From Patulibacter americanus DSM 16676 (GTDB lineage Bacteria > Actinomycetota > Thermoleophilia > Solirubrobacterales > Solirubrobacteraceae): a DNA stretch of 64,000 bases. Shown piece by piece: positions 15,012 through 23,906 of the stretch. Position numbers and translations under genes: made by a program. The notes under the pieces are model-generated. The model had not been told where the DNA came from. It saw only the letters and a list, made by a program, of their open reading frames with translations, and did no database searches. Numbering within the stretch: position 1 is the stretch's first letter; the number at the start of each line of letters is the position of its first letter. The stretch spans positions 1 through 64,000 of the forward strand of contig NZ_ATUD01000012.1 of the NCBI RefSeq assembly GCF_000420025.1, read 5' to 3'.

Positions 15012-15658
15012 CGGGTCTCCTCGGGGGGGCTGGGGCGGCGGCGGGTCGGTGCCGTCGCGTGACCGGCGCCAGATGCTGATGTCCACCGATCGGCGGACCA
15101 GGAGAATCCCCCAACCGGTTTTGGACGTCTGTCCGATTCAGGCGCCCGAGTTCACCCCGTCTGGGGCCGAAAGAGGGGGTCGAACACCGTTACCCAGGGG
15201 CTATTTCGAAACCGGTGGGGGTCTCGAGCCTACGACCGCACCGTTCAGCGGCGGTCGTGCGTGCGCCGTCCTCGTCTTCCGAGGACGTTCGCGGGGGTGC
15301 AGGTGAACACCGATTGGGGGAGGTGCCCATCCCCTGATCGGTGGGTCGCCGATCGGCGGACGCTGCCCGCTCCTGGGCGGCGGAGGCGGCTCGGGCTCCG
15401 GGGCCTCACCCTGCGCGTCGCCGGGCCGGTGTGCGGGCGCCTTCGGACCGCCGTGCGGCACGATCCGGGACGCCGCGGGGGCTCTCGCGCGGCGCCGCCG
15501 TCCGTGGGCTCTTGCCTGGTATTCGGCCGAGACCCCGAAAACGTGACCGCACCGGTCAGCGGGCCGGCTCGAAGGGCCCCGGAACGACGTCGGGCGGCCC
15601 GGTGGCCGCCCGACGCTCAGCACTGCGCTCCCGGCCGCCGCGGCGACCGGCCCACCGC
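15012..15658. other. Long intergenic region upstream of the sigma factor gene
   Basis: 647 bp with no gene I can support. It should hold the promoter of the sigma factor gene on the minus strand. The 12-mer CCGATCGGCGGA occurs twice (15086-15097 and 15349-15360). The hairpin at 15588-15615 probably terminates the mutase gene. A 46-codon open frame on the minus strand starting at 15330 has no supporting evidence. Confidence 0.5.
15588..15615 (-). terminator. Terminator after the mutase gene
   Basis: A perfect 12-bp inverted repeat (arm CGTCGGGCGGCC, loop CGGT) lies 43 nt past the mutase stop on the minus strand. It lacks a T-run. Confidence 0.6.
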
Positions 15659-17713
15659 TCAGGCGGTGGCGCCCGTGTCGATCGTGCCGCCGGTGGGGGC
15701 GGGCACGTCGGCCTCGTCGAGCACGCCGTTGGCCTGCGCGACGATGCGCACGATGTCGGCCATGATCACGGAGATGTCGAAGTCCTTCGGCGTGTAGACG
15801 CCGGCCACGCCCGCCTCGTGCAGGGGAGCCGCGTCGGCCTCGGGGATGATCCCGCCGACGATCACGGGTGCGTCGACGCCCTTGGCCCGCAGCTCCTCGA
15901 TCACCGCGGGGATGAGCTCGAGGTGGCTGCCCGAGAGGATGGACAGGCCGATGACGTGCACGCCCTCCTGCTCCGCGGAGTGCGCGATCTGCTCCGGCGT
16001 CAGGCGGATGCCCTCGTAGACGACGTCCATGCCGACGTCGCGGGCGCGCACGGCGATCTGCTCGGCCCCGTTGGAGTGGCCGTCCAGCCCCGGCTTGCCG
16101 ACGAGGATCTTGATCCGGCGGCCCAGGGCCTCGGAGACGCGCTCGACCTCGGCCTGCACCTGTTCGACGGCCTCGGAGCGGTCCGTGGTCGACGCGGCCT
16201 CGCCGACGCCGGTCGGGGCGCGGAACTCGCCGAAGGCGGAGCGCAGCGTCTTGGCCCACTCGCCCGTGGTCACGCCGACGCGGGCGGCGGCGATGGACGC
16301 GGGCATGATGTTCTCGTCGCTCGCGGCGACCTCGGCCAGACGCGTCAGGGCGGCGTCCACGGCCTCCTGGTCCCGGCCGGCGCGCCACTGCGCGAGCGCG
16401 TCCTTCGCCTGCTGCTCCACCGCGTGGTCGACGGTCATGATGCCGCCGTCGTTCGCCGCGGTCAGCGGGGAGGGCTCCGTCTCCGTGTACTTGTTGATCC
16501 CGACGACGATCTGCTCGCCGCGCTCGATGCGGGCGATCCGCTCGCGGTGGCTCTCGACGAGCGCGCTCTTCATGTAGTCCACGGCCTGCACCGCCCCGCC
16601 GTGCTCCTCGACGACCTGCATCTCGGCGCGGGCGCCCTCGGCGAGCTCCTGGACCAGGCCCTCCATGACGACGGAGCCCTCGAAGATGTCGGGGTACTCG
16701 AGCATGTCGGTCTCGAAGGCGAGGATCTGCTGGATCCGCAGCGCCCACTGCTGGTCCCACGCGCGCGGGAGGCCGAGGGCCTCGTTCCACGCCGGCAGCT
16801 GCAGCGCACGGGCGCGGGCGTTGCGGCCGAGGGTCACGGCGAGCGCCTCGAGCACGATGCGCTGCACGTTGTTCTCCGGCTGCGCCTCCGTCAGCCCGAG
16901 CGAGTTGACCTGCACGCCGTAGCGGAACCGCAGGGCCTTCTCGTCGGTCACGCCGTAGCGCTCGCGGCCGATCTGCTCCCACAGCTCGCTCATCGCGCGG
17001 AGCTTCGCGTGCTCCTCGATGAACCGCACGCCGGCGTTGACGAAGAACGAGATCCGGGCGAAGACCTTGGTCATCTGCGACGGGTCGACGCGCTCGCGGG
17101 CGGCGTCGAGGACGGCGATCGCGTTGGACATCGCGTAGGCGATCTCCTGGACGGGGGTGGCCCCGGCCTCCTGCAGGTGGTAGCTGCAGATGTTGATGGG
17201 GTTCCACTTCGGGACGTGCTCGACCGTGTAGGCGATCATGTCCGCGATCAGCCGCATGGACGGGCCGGGCGGGAACGCATAGGTCCCGCGCGCGAGGAAC
17301 TCCTTGATGATGTCGTTCTGGGTCGTGCCCTGCAGCCGGCGCTGGACCTCCTCCGGCGGCGTGTCGGCGTCCTGCTCCTCGGCCGCCACGATGTACATCG
17401 AGAGCATCCACGCGGCCACCGCGTTGATCGTCATCGACGTGTTCATCGTCTCGAGCGGGATGCCGTCCATCAGCGTCCGCATGTCGCCGATGTGCGAGAC
17501 GGGCACCCCGACCTTGCCGACCTCGCCGCGCGCGAGGGTGTCGTCGGGGTCGTAGCCCGTCTGCGTCGGCAGGTCGAACGCGACGGAGAGACCGGTCTGA
17601 CCCTTGGCGAGGTTGCCCCGGTAGAGCTCGTTGGAGGCCTTCGCCGTCGAGTGGCCGGCGTAGGTCCGCATGAGCCACGGGCGGTCGGGCTGCGGCAGGC
17701 GGGGGCTCGTCAT
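15659..17713 (-). CDS. ecm: Ethylmalonyl-CoA mutase (coenzyme B12-dependent)
   Basis: 684 residues, single chain. It isomerises (2R)-ethylmalonyl-CoA to methylsuccinyl-CoA in the ethylmalonyl-CoA pathway. The catalytic barrel (about 10-500) carries RTYAGHSTAKASN and FDLPTQTGYD, which mark Ecm/MeaA-type enzymes, where methylmalonyl-CoA mutases have YAGFSTAEESN and FDLATHRGYD. The C-terminal B12 domain has the DGHSNG cobalamin-His motif near residue 540, then SILSGSH and GGIIP. A -10 box TACACT lies 6 nt before the ATG. Crotonyl-CoA carboxylase/reductase, the preceding enzyme, is encoded at 20384-21643, which strengthens the substrate call. Confidence 0.9.
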   Translation of the reverse strand: MTSPRLPQPDRPWLMRTYAGHSTAKASNELYRGNLAKGQTGLSVAFDLPTQTGYDPDDTLARGEVGKVGVPVSHIGDMRTLMDGIPLETMNTSMTINAVAAWMLSMYIVAAEEQDADTPPEEVQRRLQGTTQNDIIKEFLARGTYAFPPGPSMRLIADMIAYTVEHVPKWNPINICSYHLQEAGATPVQEIAYAMSNAIAVLDAARERVDPSQMTKVFARISFFVNAGVRFIEEHAKLRAMSELWEQIGRERYGVTDEKALRFRYGVQVNSLGLTEAQPENNVQRIVLEALAVTLGRNARARALQLPAWNEALGLPRAWDQQWALRIQQILAFETDMLEYPDIFEGSVVMEGLVQELAEGARAEMQVVEEHGGAVQAVDYMKSALVESHRERIARIERGEQIVVGINKYTETEPSPLTAANDGGIMTVDHAVEQQAKDALAQWRAGRDQEAVDAALTRLAEVAASDENIMPASIAAARVGVTTGEWAKTLRSAFGEFRAPTGVGEAASTTDRSEAVEQVQAEVERVSEALGRRIKILVGKPGLDGHSNGAEQIAVRARDVGMDVVYEGIRLTPEQIAHSAEQEGVHVIGLSILSGSHLELIPAVIEELRAKGVDAPVIVGGIIPEADAAPLHEAGVAGVYTPKDFDISVIMADIVRIVAQANGVLDEADVPAPTGGTIDTGATA

Positions 17714-17829
17714 GGCGGGAGTGTATTTCCTACCCGCGTTCGCGGCGAGTCGTCCGGCCGTCCGGCGCAGGGGCGCGGGCCACGGCCTGCGACGGGCGGG
17801 CCGGGGCGACGCCCAGATAGGGTCCGGGC

Positions 17830-18747
17830 GTGAGCTCCGACCTCGTCCCGCAGACCGTCGACCTGCTCCACCTGGGCCGGCCGAAGGCGATGTCGGCGCA
17901 CCTCTTCGGCGACGTGATCGTCGACCCGGGCGCGGAGAGCACCATCGAGCGGGTGGTCGAGGCGCTCGACGGCCGCACGCCGCGGGCCATCCTCCTGACG
18001 CACATCCACTTCGACCACGCGGGCGGCACCGGCGCGCTCGTCGAACGGTTCCCCGACGTCGAGGTCTGGGTCCACGACCGCGGCGCGAAGCACATGATCG
18101 ACCCCACGCGGCTCGTCGCGAGCGCCCGCAAGGTCTTCGGCGACTACTTCGACCAGCTCTGGGGCCGGGTGATCCCGATCCCGGAGAGGAACGTCCGGGT
18201 GCTGCACGGCGGCGAGTCCGAGGGCCCGTGGGAGGTCGCCTACACGCCCGGCCACGCCCAGCACCACGTCTGTTACCTCCACCGGCCGACGCGCACCGCG
18301 TTCACGGGCGACGTGACCGGCATCCGCATCGACGGCGGGCCGGCGCTCCCGCCGACCCCGCCGCCGGACATCGACCCGCCGCTGTGGCACCGGTCGCTCG
18401 ACGTCGTCGCGGCCTGGGAGCCCCAGCGCATCGCCTACATGCACTTCGGCCAGACCACGGACGACATCCCCGAGCAGATCGCGACGCTGCACGAGACGCT
18501 CGACCTCTACGCCCAGGCCGCGCGGACGACGGACGCGCAGGGCATGGCGGACTTCATCCGCGTGTGGGTGCTCGAGCGCGCGGGGGAGGAGGGCCTGCCG
18601 ACGTACTACGCCGCGGGCCCCTTCGAGGGCCTGTGGGCCGGCCTGGACCGCTACTGGAAGCGCGTGGAGCGCGAGACGGCGGTCAATGCCACGGAGGCGC
18701 AGGACCACTCCGCCGCCGAGCAGGCCGCGGACGACCCCGAAGCCTGA
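17830..18747 (+). CDS. MBL-fold metallo-hydrolase
   Basis: 305 residues. The metallo-beta-lactamase fold spans about 20-225 with the metal motif THIHFDHAGG (HxHxDH, near residue 60), YTPGHAQHHVCYL, and GDVTG for the bridging Asp. The C-terminal third is helical (LDLYAQAARTTDAQ onward). Related proteins hydrolyse thioesters, lactones or other esters; the substrate here is unknown. The GTG start lies 6 nt after TAGGGT. It is divergent from the mutase gene and sits between the two ethylmalonyl-CoA pathway genes, but a thioesterase role in that pathway is only a guess. Confidence 0.85.
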   Translation: MSSDLVPQTVDLLHLGRPKAMSAHLFGDVIVDPGAESTIERVVEALDGRTPRAILLTHIHFDHAGGTGALVERFPDVEVWVHDRGAKHMIDPTRLVASARKVFGDYFDQLWGRVIPIPERNVRVLHGGESEGPWEVAYTPGHAQHHVCYLHRPTRTAFTGDVTGIRIDGGPALPPTPPPDIDPPLWHRSLDVVAAWEPQRIAYMHFGQTTDDIPEQIATLHETLDLYAQAARTTDAQGMADFIRVWVLERAGEEGLPTYYAAGPFEGLWAGLDRYWKRVERETAVNATEAQDHSAAEQAADDPEA

Positions 18748-18840
18748 GGGCCGCGCGGGGTCGGGGCGCGGACCCGCGCCCGGGCCCCGACCGGTCCGCG
18801 CGACCCGCCGCCCACCGCGACCCGCCGCCGCAATGCCCGC

Positions 18841-19320
18841 TCAGGCCCGGACGAACGTCGGCTCGATCGTCATCTCGCTGCGCAGGCTGTTCGCGATGAA
18901 GCACTCCCGGTGGGCGAGCTCGCAGAGCCGGCGCAGGCGGTCCTCCGACGCGTCGGAGCGCACGACGACGCGAGGCCGCAGCACGATGCGCTCGATCCAC
19001 ATCGGCGCCGACCCGCCCGCGGGCTCCGGCATCTCGGCCGACGCTTCGTCCGTGTACTCCACGACGTCGATCCGGGCCCGAGCGGCGACCGCCAGGAACG
19101 CCAGCAGCTGGCACGAGCTGGCCGCCGCCAGCAAGAGGGCCTCGGGGTTCAGGAGGGCCGGGTCGCCCCGGAACGCCGGGTCGGAGCTCAGCTGCAGGTC
19201 GGCGGAGGCGGGCGCTGCGGTGACCGCGTGCGCGCGGGTATAGGCGTCGTAGCCGACGCCGGTGCTGCCCGTCCAGGAGAGCCGCGTCGCGTAGCGGTGG
19301 ACGGAGTGGGCGGCGGCCAT
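18841..19320 (-). CDS. OsmC family protein
   Basis: 159 residues. OsmC/Ohr-type proteins are dimeric thiol peroxidases or related redox proteins. Recognisable features are the N-terminal beta strands (YATRLSWTGSTG), PEALLLAAASSCQLLAFL with one conserved Cys, and the C-terminal LCELAHRECFIANSLRSE with the second Cys. The spacing of the two cysteines fits the family. It is convergent with the MBL gene and divergent from clpS. Confidence 0.88.
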   Translation of the reverse strand: MAAAHSVHRYATRLSWTGSTGVGYDAYTRAHAVTAAPASADLQLSSDPAFRGDPALLNPEALLLAAASSCQLLAFLAVAARARIDVVEYTDEASAEMPEPAGGSAPMWIERIVLRPRVVVRSDASEDRLRRLCELAHRECFIANSLRSEMTIEPTFVRA

Positions 19321-19424
19321 GCCTGGACCTTGGCACACGGCCGGGCGTCGCCTATCGTGGAGAGCGACCCGCGTCCCGTCGGCGGCCGTCCGCCGGCGCG
19401 GCAACCTCGCTACCCTGCACGACC

Positions 19425-19712
19425 GTGAGCCAGACCGCCGAGAAGACACGCGCCGCCGATCCCGGCACCGGCCTCGGCGGCTCCTGGAACGTCATCGTCC
19501 GCGACGACGACCACAACACCCACCAGGGCGTCGCGATCGTCCTGGCGCGGTTCATCCCCGGTGTGACCGTCGACGCCGGCCTGCGGATCGCCGACAAGAT
19601 CCACCGCACGGGTCTCGCGATCGTCTGGACCGGCCACAAGGAGCTGGCCGAGCACTACTGGGAGCAGCTGCAGGGCGCGGGCCTCACGATGGCTCCGCTC
19701 GAGCAGAACTGA
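19425..19712 (+). CDS. clpS: ATP-dependent Clp protease adaptor ClpS
   Basis: 95 residues. ClpS delivers N-end-rule substrates to ClpAP or ClpCP. The core starts at WNVIVRDDDHNTHQGVAIVL, matching the family D-D-x-H/N motif, and continues with ADKIHRTGLAIVWTGHKELAEHYWEQL. The N-terminal 20 residues are a flexible tail. GTG start 8 nt after TACCCT. A strong bidirectional hairpin follows the gene. Confidence 0.92.
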   Translation: MSQTAEKTRAADPGTGLGGSWNVIVRDDDHNTHQGVAIVLARFIPGVTVDAGLRIADKIHRTGLAIVWTGHKELAEHYWEQLQGAGLTMAPLEQN

Positions 19713-19819
19713 CCCCGTCGGGGCCCGGTCGCCGGGCCGCCCCGGGGGTCTGCTGCGCCCTGCGGCGCCCCGTGCCCGCCTGGCCCCTTCGGGCGGCCTG
19801 GCCCGCAGGGACGTCCGCG

Positions 19820-19856
19820 AACGACGAAGGCCCGCCGATGGCGGGCCTTCGTCGTT
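19820..19856. terminator. Bidirectional terminator after clpS
   Basis: A perfect 17-bp inverted repeat (19820-19836 with 19840-19856) has a 3-nt loop. It lies between convergent clpS and the gene ending at 19895, and can serve both. Confidence 0.85.
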
Positions 19857-19894
19857 CCTGCGGGCGACCGGGCGCCGACCGGGCGCCGAGCGTC

Positions 19895-20296
19895 CTAGCC
19901 GCTGCCCGTCGGGGCGGGCATGCCCGTGATGCGCGGGTCCTCGGCCGCCTTCGCGGGGCCGAACGGCTCGTCCGCGTACGGATCGACGACGCCGGGCGCG
20001 CGGCCGTGCGCGATCGGGATGTTGATCTCGTAGTTCAGGGGCTTCTGGTACAGGTTGCTGTGGACCGTGCGGAACTCGATGAGCTCCTCCGAGTTCCACA
20101 GGCGCTGCCACGTGACCTTGTCGGGCACGAGGATCGACATGCGGAACCGGTAGGCGTCCTCCCGCGAGCGCACGACACGCGCCTCGAGCGCCCCGAGCCG
20201 CAGGACCTTGGGGGTGAGCTCCTGGAGGGCCGCGGCGAGATCGTCCGCACGCAGGCCGTTCCCGTAGAACGGGAGTTCGTAGGCGATGACACTCAT
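19895..20296 (-). CDS. Conserved hypothetical protein
   Basis: 133 residues, not recognised. The protein starts MSVIAYELPFYGNGLRADDL and has a mixed alpha/beta look, including LRLGALEARVVRSREDAYRF and VTWQRLWNSEELIEF. There is no signal peptide or membrane segment. The C-terminal 35 residues (PGVVDPYADEPFGPAK onward) are probably disordered. Codon use matches the neighbours, so it is a real gene. It is transcribed towards clpS and shares the terminator at 19820-19856. Confidence 0.7.
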   Translation of the reverse strand: MSVIAYELPFYGNGLRADDLAAALQELTPKVLRLGALEARVVRSREDAYRFRMSILVPDKVTWQRLWNSEELIEFRTVHSNLYQKPLNYEINIPIAHGRAPGVVDPYADEPFGPAKAAEDPRITGMPAPTGSG

Positions 20297-20383
20297 GGTC
20301 GCCCTATCGTCCCACGTCCGCGCCCATCGCGCCCGATCGGGACGCACGGGCCGCCACGGCGGCGTGCGTCCCGGCCGCGCGCA

Positions 20384-21643
20384 TCAGGCGCCGACCTCGG
20401 CGATGATCGCGCCCGGGCCGTCCGCCGTGCGGCCCTCGTCGGCGTCCTGGGCGCCCACGAGGATCGCGATCTTGCCCGAGTGCTTGTTGTCGCGCATGAG
20501 CTGGTGGACCTCGGCGGTCTCCGCGAACTGCGCCGTGCGCCAGAGGACGGGCTGGATCTTCCCCTCGTCGATCAGCTGGTTGGCCTTCATGCACTGGTAC
20601 GCGTTGGCGAAGTGGGAGCCGATGATCTCCTTCTGCTTCATCCACAGGTAGCGCACGTCGAAGTCGAGCGTGTAGCCCGAGGTGGCGCCGCAGATGACGA
20701 CCTTGCCGAACGGCTTGACCGTGAAGACCGAGGTCGGGAACGTCGCCTTGCCGACGTGCTCGAAGACGATGTCGGGCGACTCGCCGCCGAAGAGCTCCTT
20801 GACCTTCTTCGCGAACTGGCGGGAGACGCCGAAGCGCTCCTTCTCCTGCTCCGGCGTCTCGTCGCCGGTGCGCATCATGCCCTTGAAGTCGTTGCGGTTG
20901 ATGTACCCGACCGCGCCGAGCTCCTTGACGAGCTCGCCCTTCTCGTCCGAGGAGACGACGCCCACGGCCTCGGCACCCGCGGCCTTCGCGAGCTGGATCG
21001 CGAAGACGCCCAGGCCGCCGGCGGCGCCCCAGACGAGGACCTTGTCGCCGGCCTTGATGTCGGCGCGGTCCATGAGCATCCGGTAGGCCGTGAAGTACGT
21101 CAGGCCGTACGAGGCCGCCTCGGCCCAGGAGAGGTGCTTCGGCTTCGGCAGCAGCTGCTGGGCCTGGACCTTGCAGAACTCGGCGAAGGAGCCCCACGTC
21201 GTCTCGTAGGCCCAGATCCGCTGCGACGGCGCGGCCATCGGGTCCAGGCCGTGGACCTCGACGTCCTCGTAGGACGCCTGGTTGCAGTGCACGACGACCT
21301 CGTCGCCGACCTTCCAGCGCGTGACGCCCTCGCCGACCTTCCACACGATGCCCGAGGCGTCCGAGCCGCCGATGTGATGGCCGAACTCCGGGTGGTCCCC
21401 GTACTTGAAGACCGAGACGGGCTCGCCGAGCGCCGCCCACACGTTGTTGAAGTTCACGCCGGCCGCCATCACGCGTACGACGACCTCGAACGGGCCCGGC
21501 TGCGGGACGTCCACCGTCTCGAGCTGGATCGCGTCCTTCGGCTCGCCCAGGCGGTCCTCGCGGATCGCCCAGGCGGACATGGTCGCGGGCAGCTCGCCCG
21601 GGGCCGTGCGCGCGGTGTGCAGGTCAGTGAGATCGACGGACAT
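20384..21643 (-). CDS. ccr: Crotonyl-CoA carboxylase/reductase
   Basis: 419 residues. It reductively carboxylates crotonyl-CoA with NADPH and CO2 to ethylmalonyl-CoA, the entry step of the ethylmalonyl-CoA pathway. This is a medium-chain dehydrogenase fold with the long Ccr-type insertions: FNNVWAALGEPVSVFKYG, HHIGGSDASGIVWKVG, VWGAAGGLGVFAIQLAKAAG as the NADPH motif, the INRNDFKGMMRTGDETPEQ insertion, and IIGSHFANAYQCMKANQLI. TAGGCT lies 7 nt before the start. With ecm 2.7 kb away it indicates C2 assimilation, or ethylmalonyl-CoA supply, by this route. Confidence 0.95.
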   Translation of the reverse strand: MSVDLTDLHTARTAPGELPATMSAWAIREDRLGEPKDAIQLETVDVPQPGPFEVVVRVMAAGVNFNNVWAALGEPVSVFKYGDHPEFGHHIGGSDASGIVWKVGEGVTRWKVGDEVVVHCNQASYEDVEVHGLDPMAAPSQRIWAYETTWGSFAEFCKVQAQQLLPKPKHLSWAEAASYGLTYFTAYRMLMDRADIKAGDKVLVWGAAGGLGVFAIQLAKAAGAEAVGVVSSDEKGELVKELGAVGYINRNDFKGMMRTGDETPEQEKERFGVSRQFAKKVKELFGGESPDIVFEHVGKATFPTSVFTVKPFGKVVICGATSGYTLDFDVRYLWMKQKEIIGSHFANAYQCMKANQLIDEGKIQPVLWRTAQFAETAEVHQLMRDNKHSGKIAILVGAQDADEGRTADGPGAIIAEVGA

Positions 21644-21747
21644 CGGCGGAAGCCTACCGTCGGTCGCGTTGGCGCGCCCGCGCGGTGACGAACCGCACGT
21701 ACGGCCCTACGCGTCCCGACGAACGGGGTCGTCCGGAGGCCTTCCCG

Positions 21748-21774
21748 GGTGCCCCGAGCCTCGCCGACGTCCGA
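21748..21774 (+). repeat. Diverged copy of the 36.8-kb repeat core
   Basis: A 27-nt stretch here matches the core of the 94-bp tandem repeat at 36806-37020 at 25 of 27 positions, including the unbroken 17-mer GCCTCGCCGACGTCCGA. The bases following it are also GGCCCG-rich like the repeat. Confidence 0.55.
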
Positions 21775-21815
21775 CGCGGTCCCGGCCCGCGACGCTCGGG
21801 GTGGGGCCCGGCCCG

Positions 21816-22244
21816 CTACGGCAGGAGGAGCTCGCCGTCGCCGCTCTCGCGTCGGGCGCCGACCACGAGCGTCGCGGGTGCGAGGTCCTTGCCGGCCGAG
21901 AGCCGCCAGGTGCCCTTCGTGACGTCGGCGTTCAGCGTCGCGACGCTGCCCGGCTCGAGCTTGTAGCGCGTGCGAGCCTCCGCCGAGTCGCTCCCGCGGG
22001 CGAGGCTGGCGCGGACGGTCTTCGCGCTCTGGTTCGAGACGACGATGCGCAGCGGTCCGCCGCCGACGCTGTCGGGGGAGAGGCTGACCCCGCGATCGGT
22101 GATCGCGGCGCTGAGCTGCTTCGTCGTGGGGGGCCGCTCGCCGGCGGGCTTCGACGCCTGGTCCACCCGGCCGCACGCGGTGAGGCCTCCGACGACGGCC
22201 AGTCCGGCGGCCAACTTCACGATCTGACTGCGCGCCACGTACAT
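21816..22244 (-). CDS. Putative lipoprotein of unknown function
   Basis: 142 residues. A type II signal peptide (VKLAAGLAVVGGLTAC, lipobox L-T-A-C with Cys near residue 24) implies a membrane-anchored protein facing outward. The mature part looks like a small beta-sandwich (PLRIVVSNQSAKTVRASLAR, LEPGSVATLNADVTKGTWRL), similar in style to copper-chaperone or cupredoxin-like lipoproteins but without visible metal ligands. Start chosen at MYVARSQ because it begins the signal peptide directly; an upstream GTG would add an Arg/Pro-rich stretch. Confidence 0.75.
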   Translation of the reverse strand: MYVARSQIVKLAAGLAVVGGLTACGRVDQASKPAGERPPTTKQLSAAITDRGVSLSPDSVGGGPLRIVVSNQSAKTVRASLARGSDSAEARTRYKLEPGSVATLNADVTKGTWRLSAGKDLAPATLVVGARRESGDGELLLP

Positions 22245-22368
22245 CGGTCTCCGTGTTCCGGGTCGCCGTCGCGGCGGGTGCTCCCCGACGGTCGCCCGCA
22301 ACCCTACCCGAGGTCGGGACCGCGACCCGCCGTCCGTGTGACCGCGCGCACGGGGCGCGGGTGGCGGC

Positions 22369-23424
22369 TCAGGCGGTGACGCCGCCGCCGGCCCGCGAGA
22401 ACGGCAGCGCGACGACCCGGCCCGACGTCGGCTCGCCGCCCGTCGGCCGCAGCACGACGGTGGCGTCCGGCTCGACCTCGCGGCGGACGAGGGCGAGGGC
22501 GATCGGGCCCAGCCCGGGGGAGTCCACGCTCGTGGTGACGCGGCCGAGCTCGCGGCCGTCCTCCACGATCACGGTGCCGACGGGCACCCAGCGGTCGAGG
22601 GCCAGGCCCCGGAGGTGCCGGTTCGGGCGGCCGCGCCAGTGCAGGCGGGCGACCGTCTCCTGCCCGACGTAGCAGCCCTTCGTGAAGCTCACGGCGCGTT
22701 CGACGATGCCGGCCTCGGCGGGCATGACCGTCTCGTCGAGCTCGTGGTGCAGGCGCGGGCGGCCGTGCTCGACGCGCAGCACCTCGACGGCCTCGGGCGC
22801 CACGGGGGCGGCGCCGTGGGCCACGAGGGCGGCGAGCACCTCGGGGCCGCGCTCCGCCTCGGCCACGACGTCGATCCCCAGGTCGGTGCGCACGAGCAGC
22901 ACGTCGATGCCGTCGAGCGTGCCGCGCACGGACGCGTGCTCGTCACGGGGCAGGGCCGCAGCGGCGTCGCCGAGGACCGCGTCGGCGCGGGGGCCGATCA
23001 CGGCGTGGAGGCTCCGCTGCAGCGTGCGCTTGTGCAGCTCGACGTCGAACCCGATGAGGTGGCGGCGCAGGTGGTCGAAGAGCGCCTGCAGGCCGCTGCG
23101 CTCGCAGACGAGGAGCAGCTCGGCGGCGTCCGGCTCGCCGACGTCGAGCACCCGCAGGTCGGCGATGACCTTGCCCTTCGGCGTCAGCAGGGCGGCGTAG
23201 GTGCCGTGGCCCGGCTCGAGCGCCTCGACGTCGGCGGTGACCTGCCCCGTGAGGAAGGCGCGGGCCTCCGTTCCGGTCAGCGCGAGCTTCCCGTCCTCCG
23301 AGCGGTCCTGCAGGCCGGCGCCGGCCGTCAGGCGGCGGTAGTCGTCGGCGATCGCGGCGGGATCGGGGGCGTCCACCGGCGCGGCGGGGACGGCCGCGGT
23401 GGGATCGGGGGGCACGTCGGACAT
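22369..23424 (-). CDS. ygfZ: Folate-binding YgfZ/GcvT-domain protein
   Basis: 351 residues. YgfZ (IBA57-like) proteins use a tetrahydrofolate-binding GcvT fold to support Fe-S cluster assembly or repair. The signature KGCYVGQE lies at about residue 245, with the Cys family members use. Other marks are LTGTEARAFLTGQVTADVEAL near the N-terminus, YAALLTPKGKVIADLRVL, and the C-terminal barrel. The first 25 residues are Pro/Ala-rich and poorly conserved in style. TAGGGT lies 7 nt before the start. Confidence 0.9.
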   Translation of the reverse strand: MSDVPPDPTAAVPAAPVDAPDPAAIADDYRRLTAGAGLQDRSEDGKLALTGTEARAFLTGQVTADVEALEPGHGTYAALLTPKGKVIADLRVLDVGEPDAAELLLVCERSGLQALFDHLRRHLIGFDVELHKRTLQRSLHAVIGPRADAVLGDAAAALPRDEHASVRGTLDGIDVLLVRTDLGIDVVAEAERGPEVLAALVAHGAAPVAPEAVEVLRVEHGRPRLHHELDETVMPAEAGIVERAVSFTKGCYVGQETVARLHWRGRPNRHLRGLALDRWVPVGTVIVEDGRELGRVTTSVDSPGLGPIALALVRREVEPDATVVLRPTGGEPTSGRVVALPFSRAGGGVTA

Positions 23425-23523
23425 CGATTCGACCCTAGCGCCCGTCGTCGGGCACCCGCCGCACAGGCGGATCCCGGCCCGACGCCCGTCGGGGACGGGG
23501 TCCGGGCGGTACAGTGCTGGACG

Positions 23524-23889
23524 ATGTCGCTCGCCAAGAACTTCGAGCGGGTCCTGGACTCGCTGCCCGACGACTGGACCGACCTGACGGTCGATCTGCG
23601 GATCGCCGACGAGGACCGCTACGTGGAGGCGGCGACGTACGTCACGCCGACGTGCAACGCGCAGCCGTACTCGCGCAGCGAGTGGCACTGGCACATCCTC
23701 GTGGCCCACCGCTTCGGCCACGCCGCCGCGCCGACCGCCGTGCTGACCGCGCTGGGCCTGCTGGACCAGGCCGGCATCACGGGCGAGATCATCGTGCGGG
23801 ACGTCCGCGTCGGACGGGCCGAGGTGACGAACATGTGGGGTCGCGGCGAGACGGCCCGGCAGGAGTTCCGCCGGCTCCGCGCCCACTAA
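23524..23889 (+). CDS. Conserved hypothetical protein
   Basis: 121 residues, not recognised. It starts MSLAKNFERVLDSLPDDWTDL and contains CNAQPYSRSEWHWHILVAHR, an unusual Trp/His-rich stretch, then VLTALGLLDQAGITGEIIVRDV. It is a soluble alpha/beta protein. TACAGT lies 8 nt before the start. It is followed 17 nt later by another small gene and may be co-transcribed with it. Confidence 0.75.
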   Translation: MSLAKNFERVLDSLPDDWTDLTVDLRIADEDRYVEAATYVTPTCNAQPYSRSEWHWHILVAHRFGHAAAPTAVLTALGLLDQAGITGEIIVRDVRVGRAEVTNMWGRGETARQEFRRLRAH

Positions 23890-23906
23890 CGGCCGCGGGC
23901 AGACCG

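Noticed and set aside
15012-15086. Upstream ATG extending the sigma factor by 25 residues
   Set aside because: The extension is Pro-rich and unlike sigma factors, while the internal ATG at 15011 has a GAGGAGA ribosome-binding site.
15184-15330. Short minus-strand ORF starting just after an ACCGATCA sequence at 15335-15342
   Set aside because: No TCAAGN -35 at the right distance, only 4 nt to the ATG, and a composition unlike the real genes here.
15086-15360. Possible c-di-GMP riboswitch upstream of the sigma factor gene
   Set aside because: I could not find the conserved GEMM core; only a repeated CCGATCGGCGGA 12-mer is visible.
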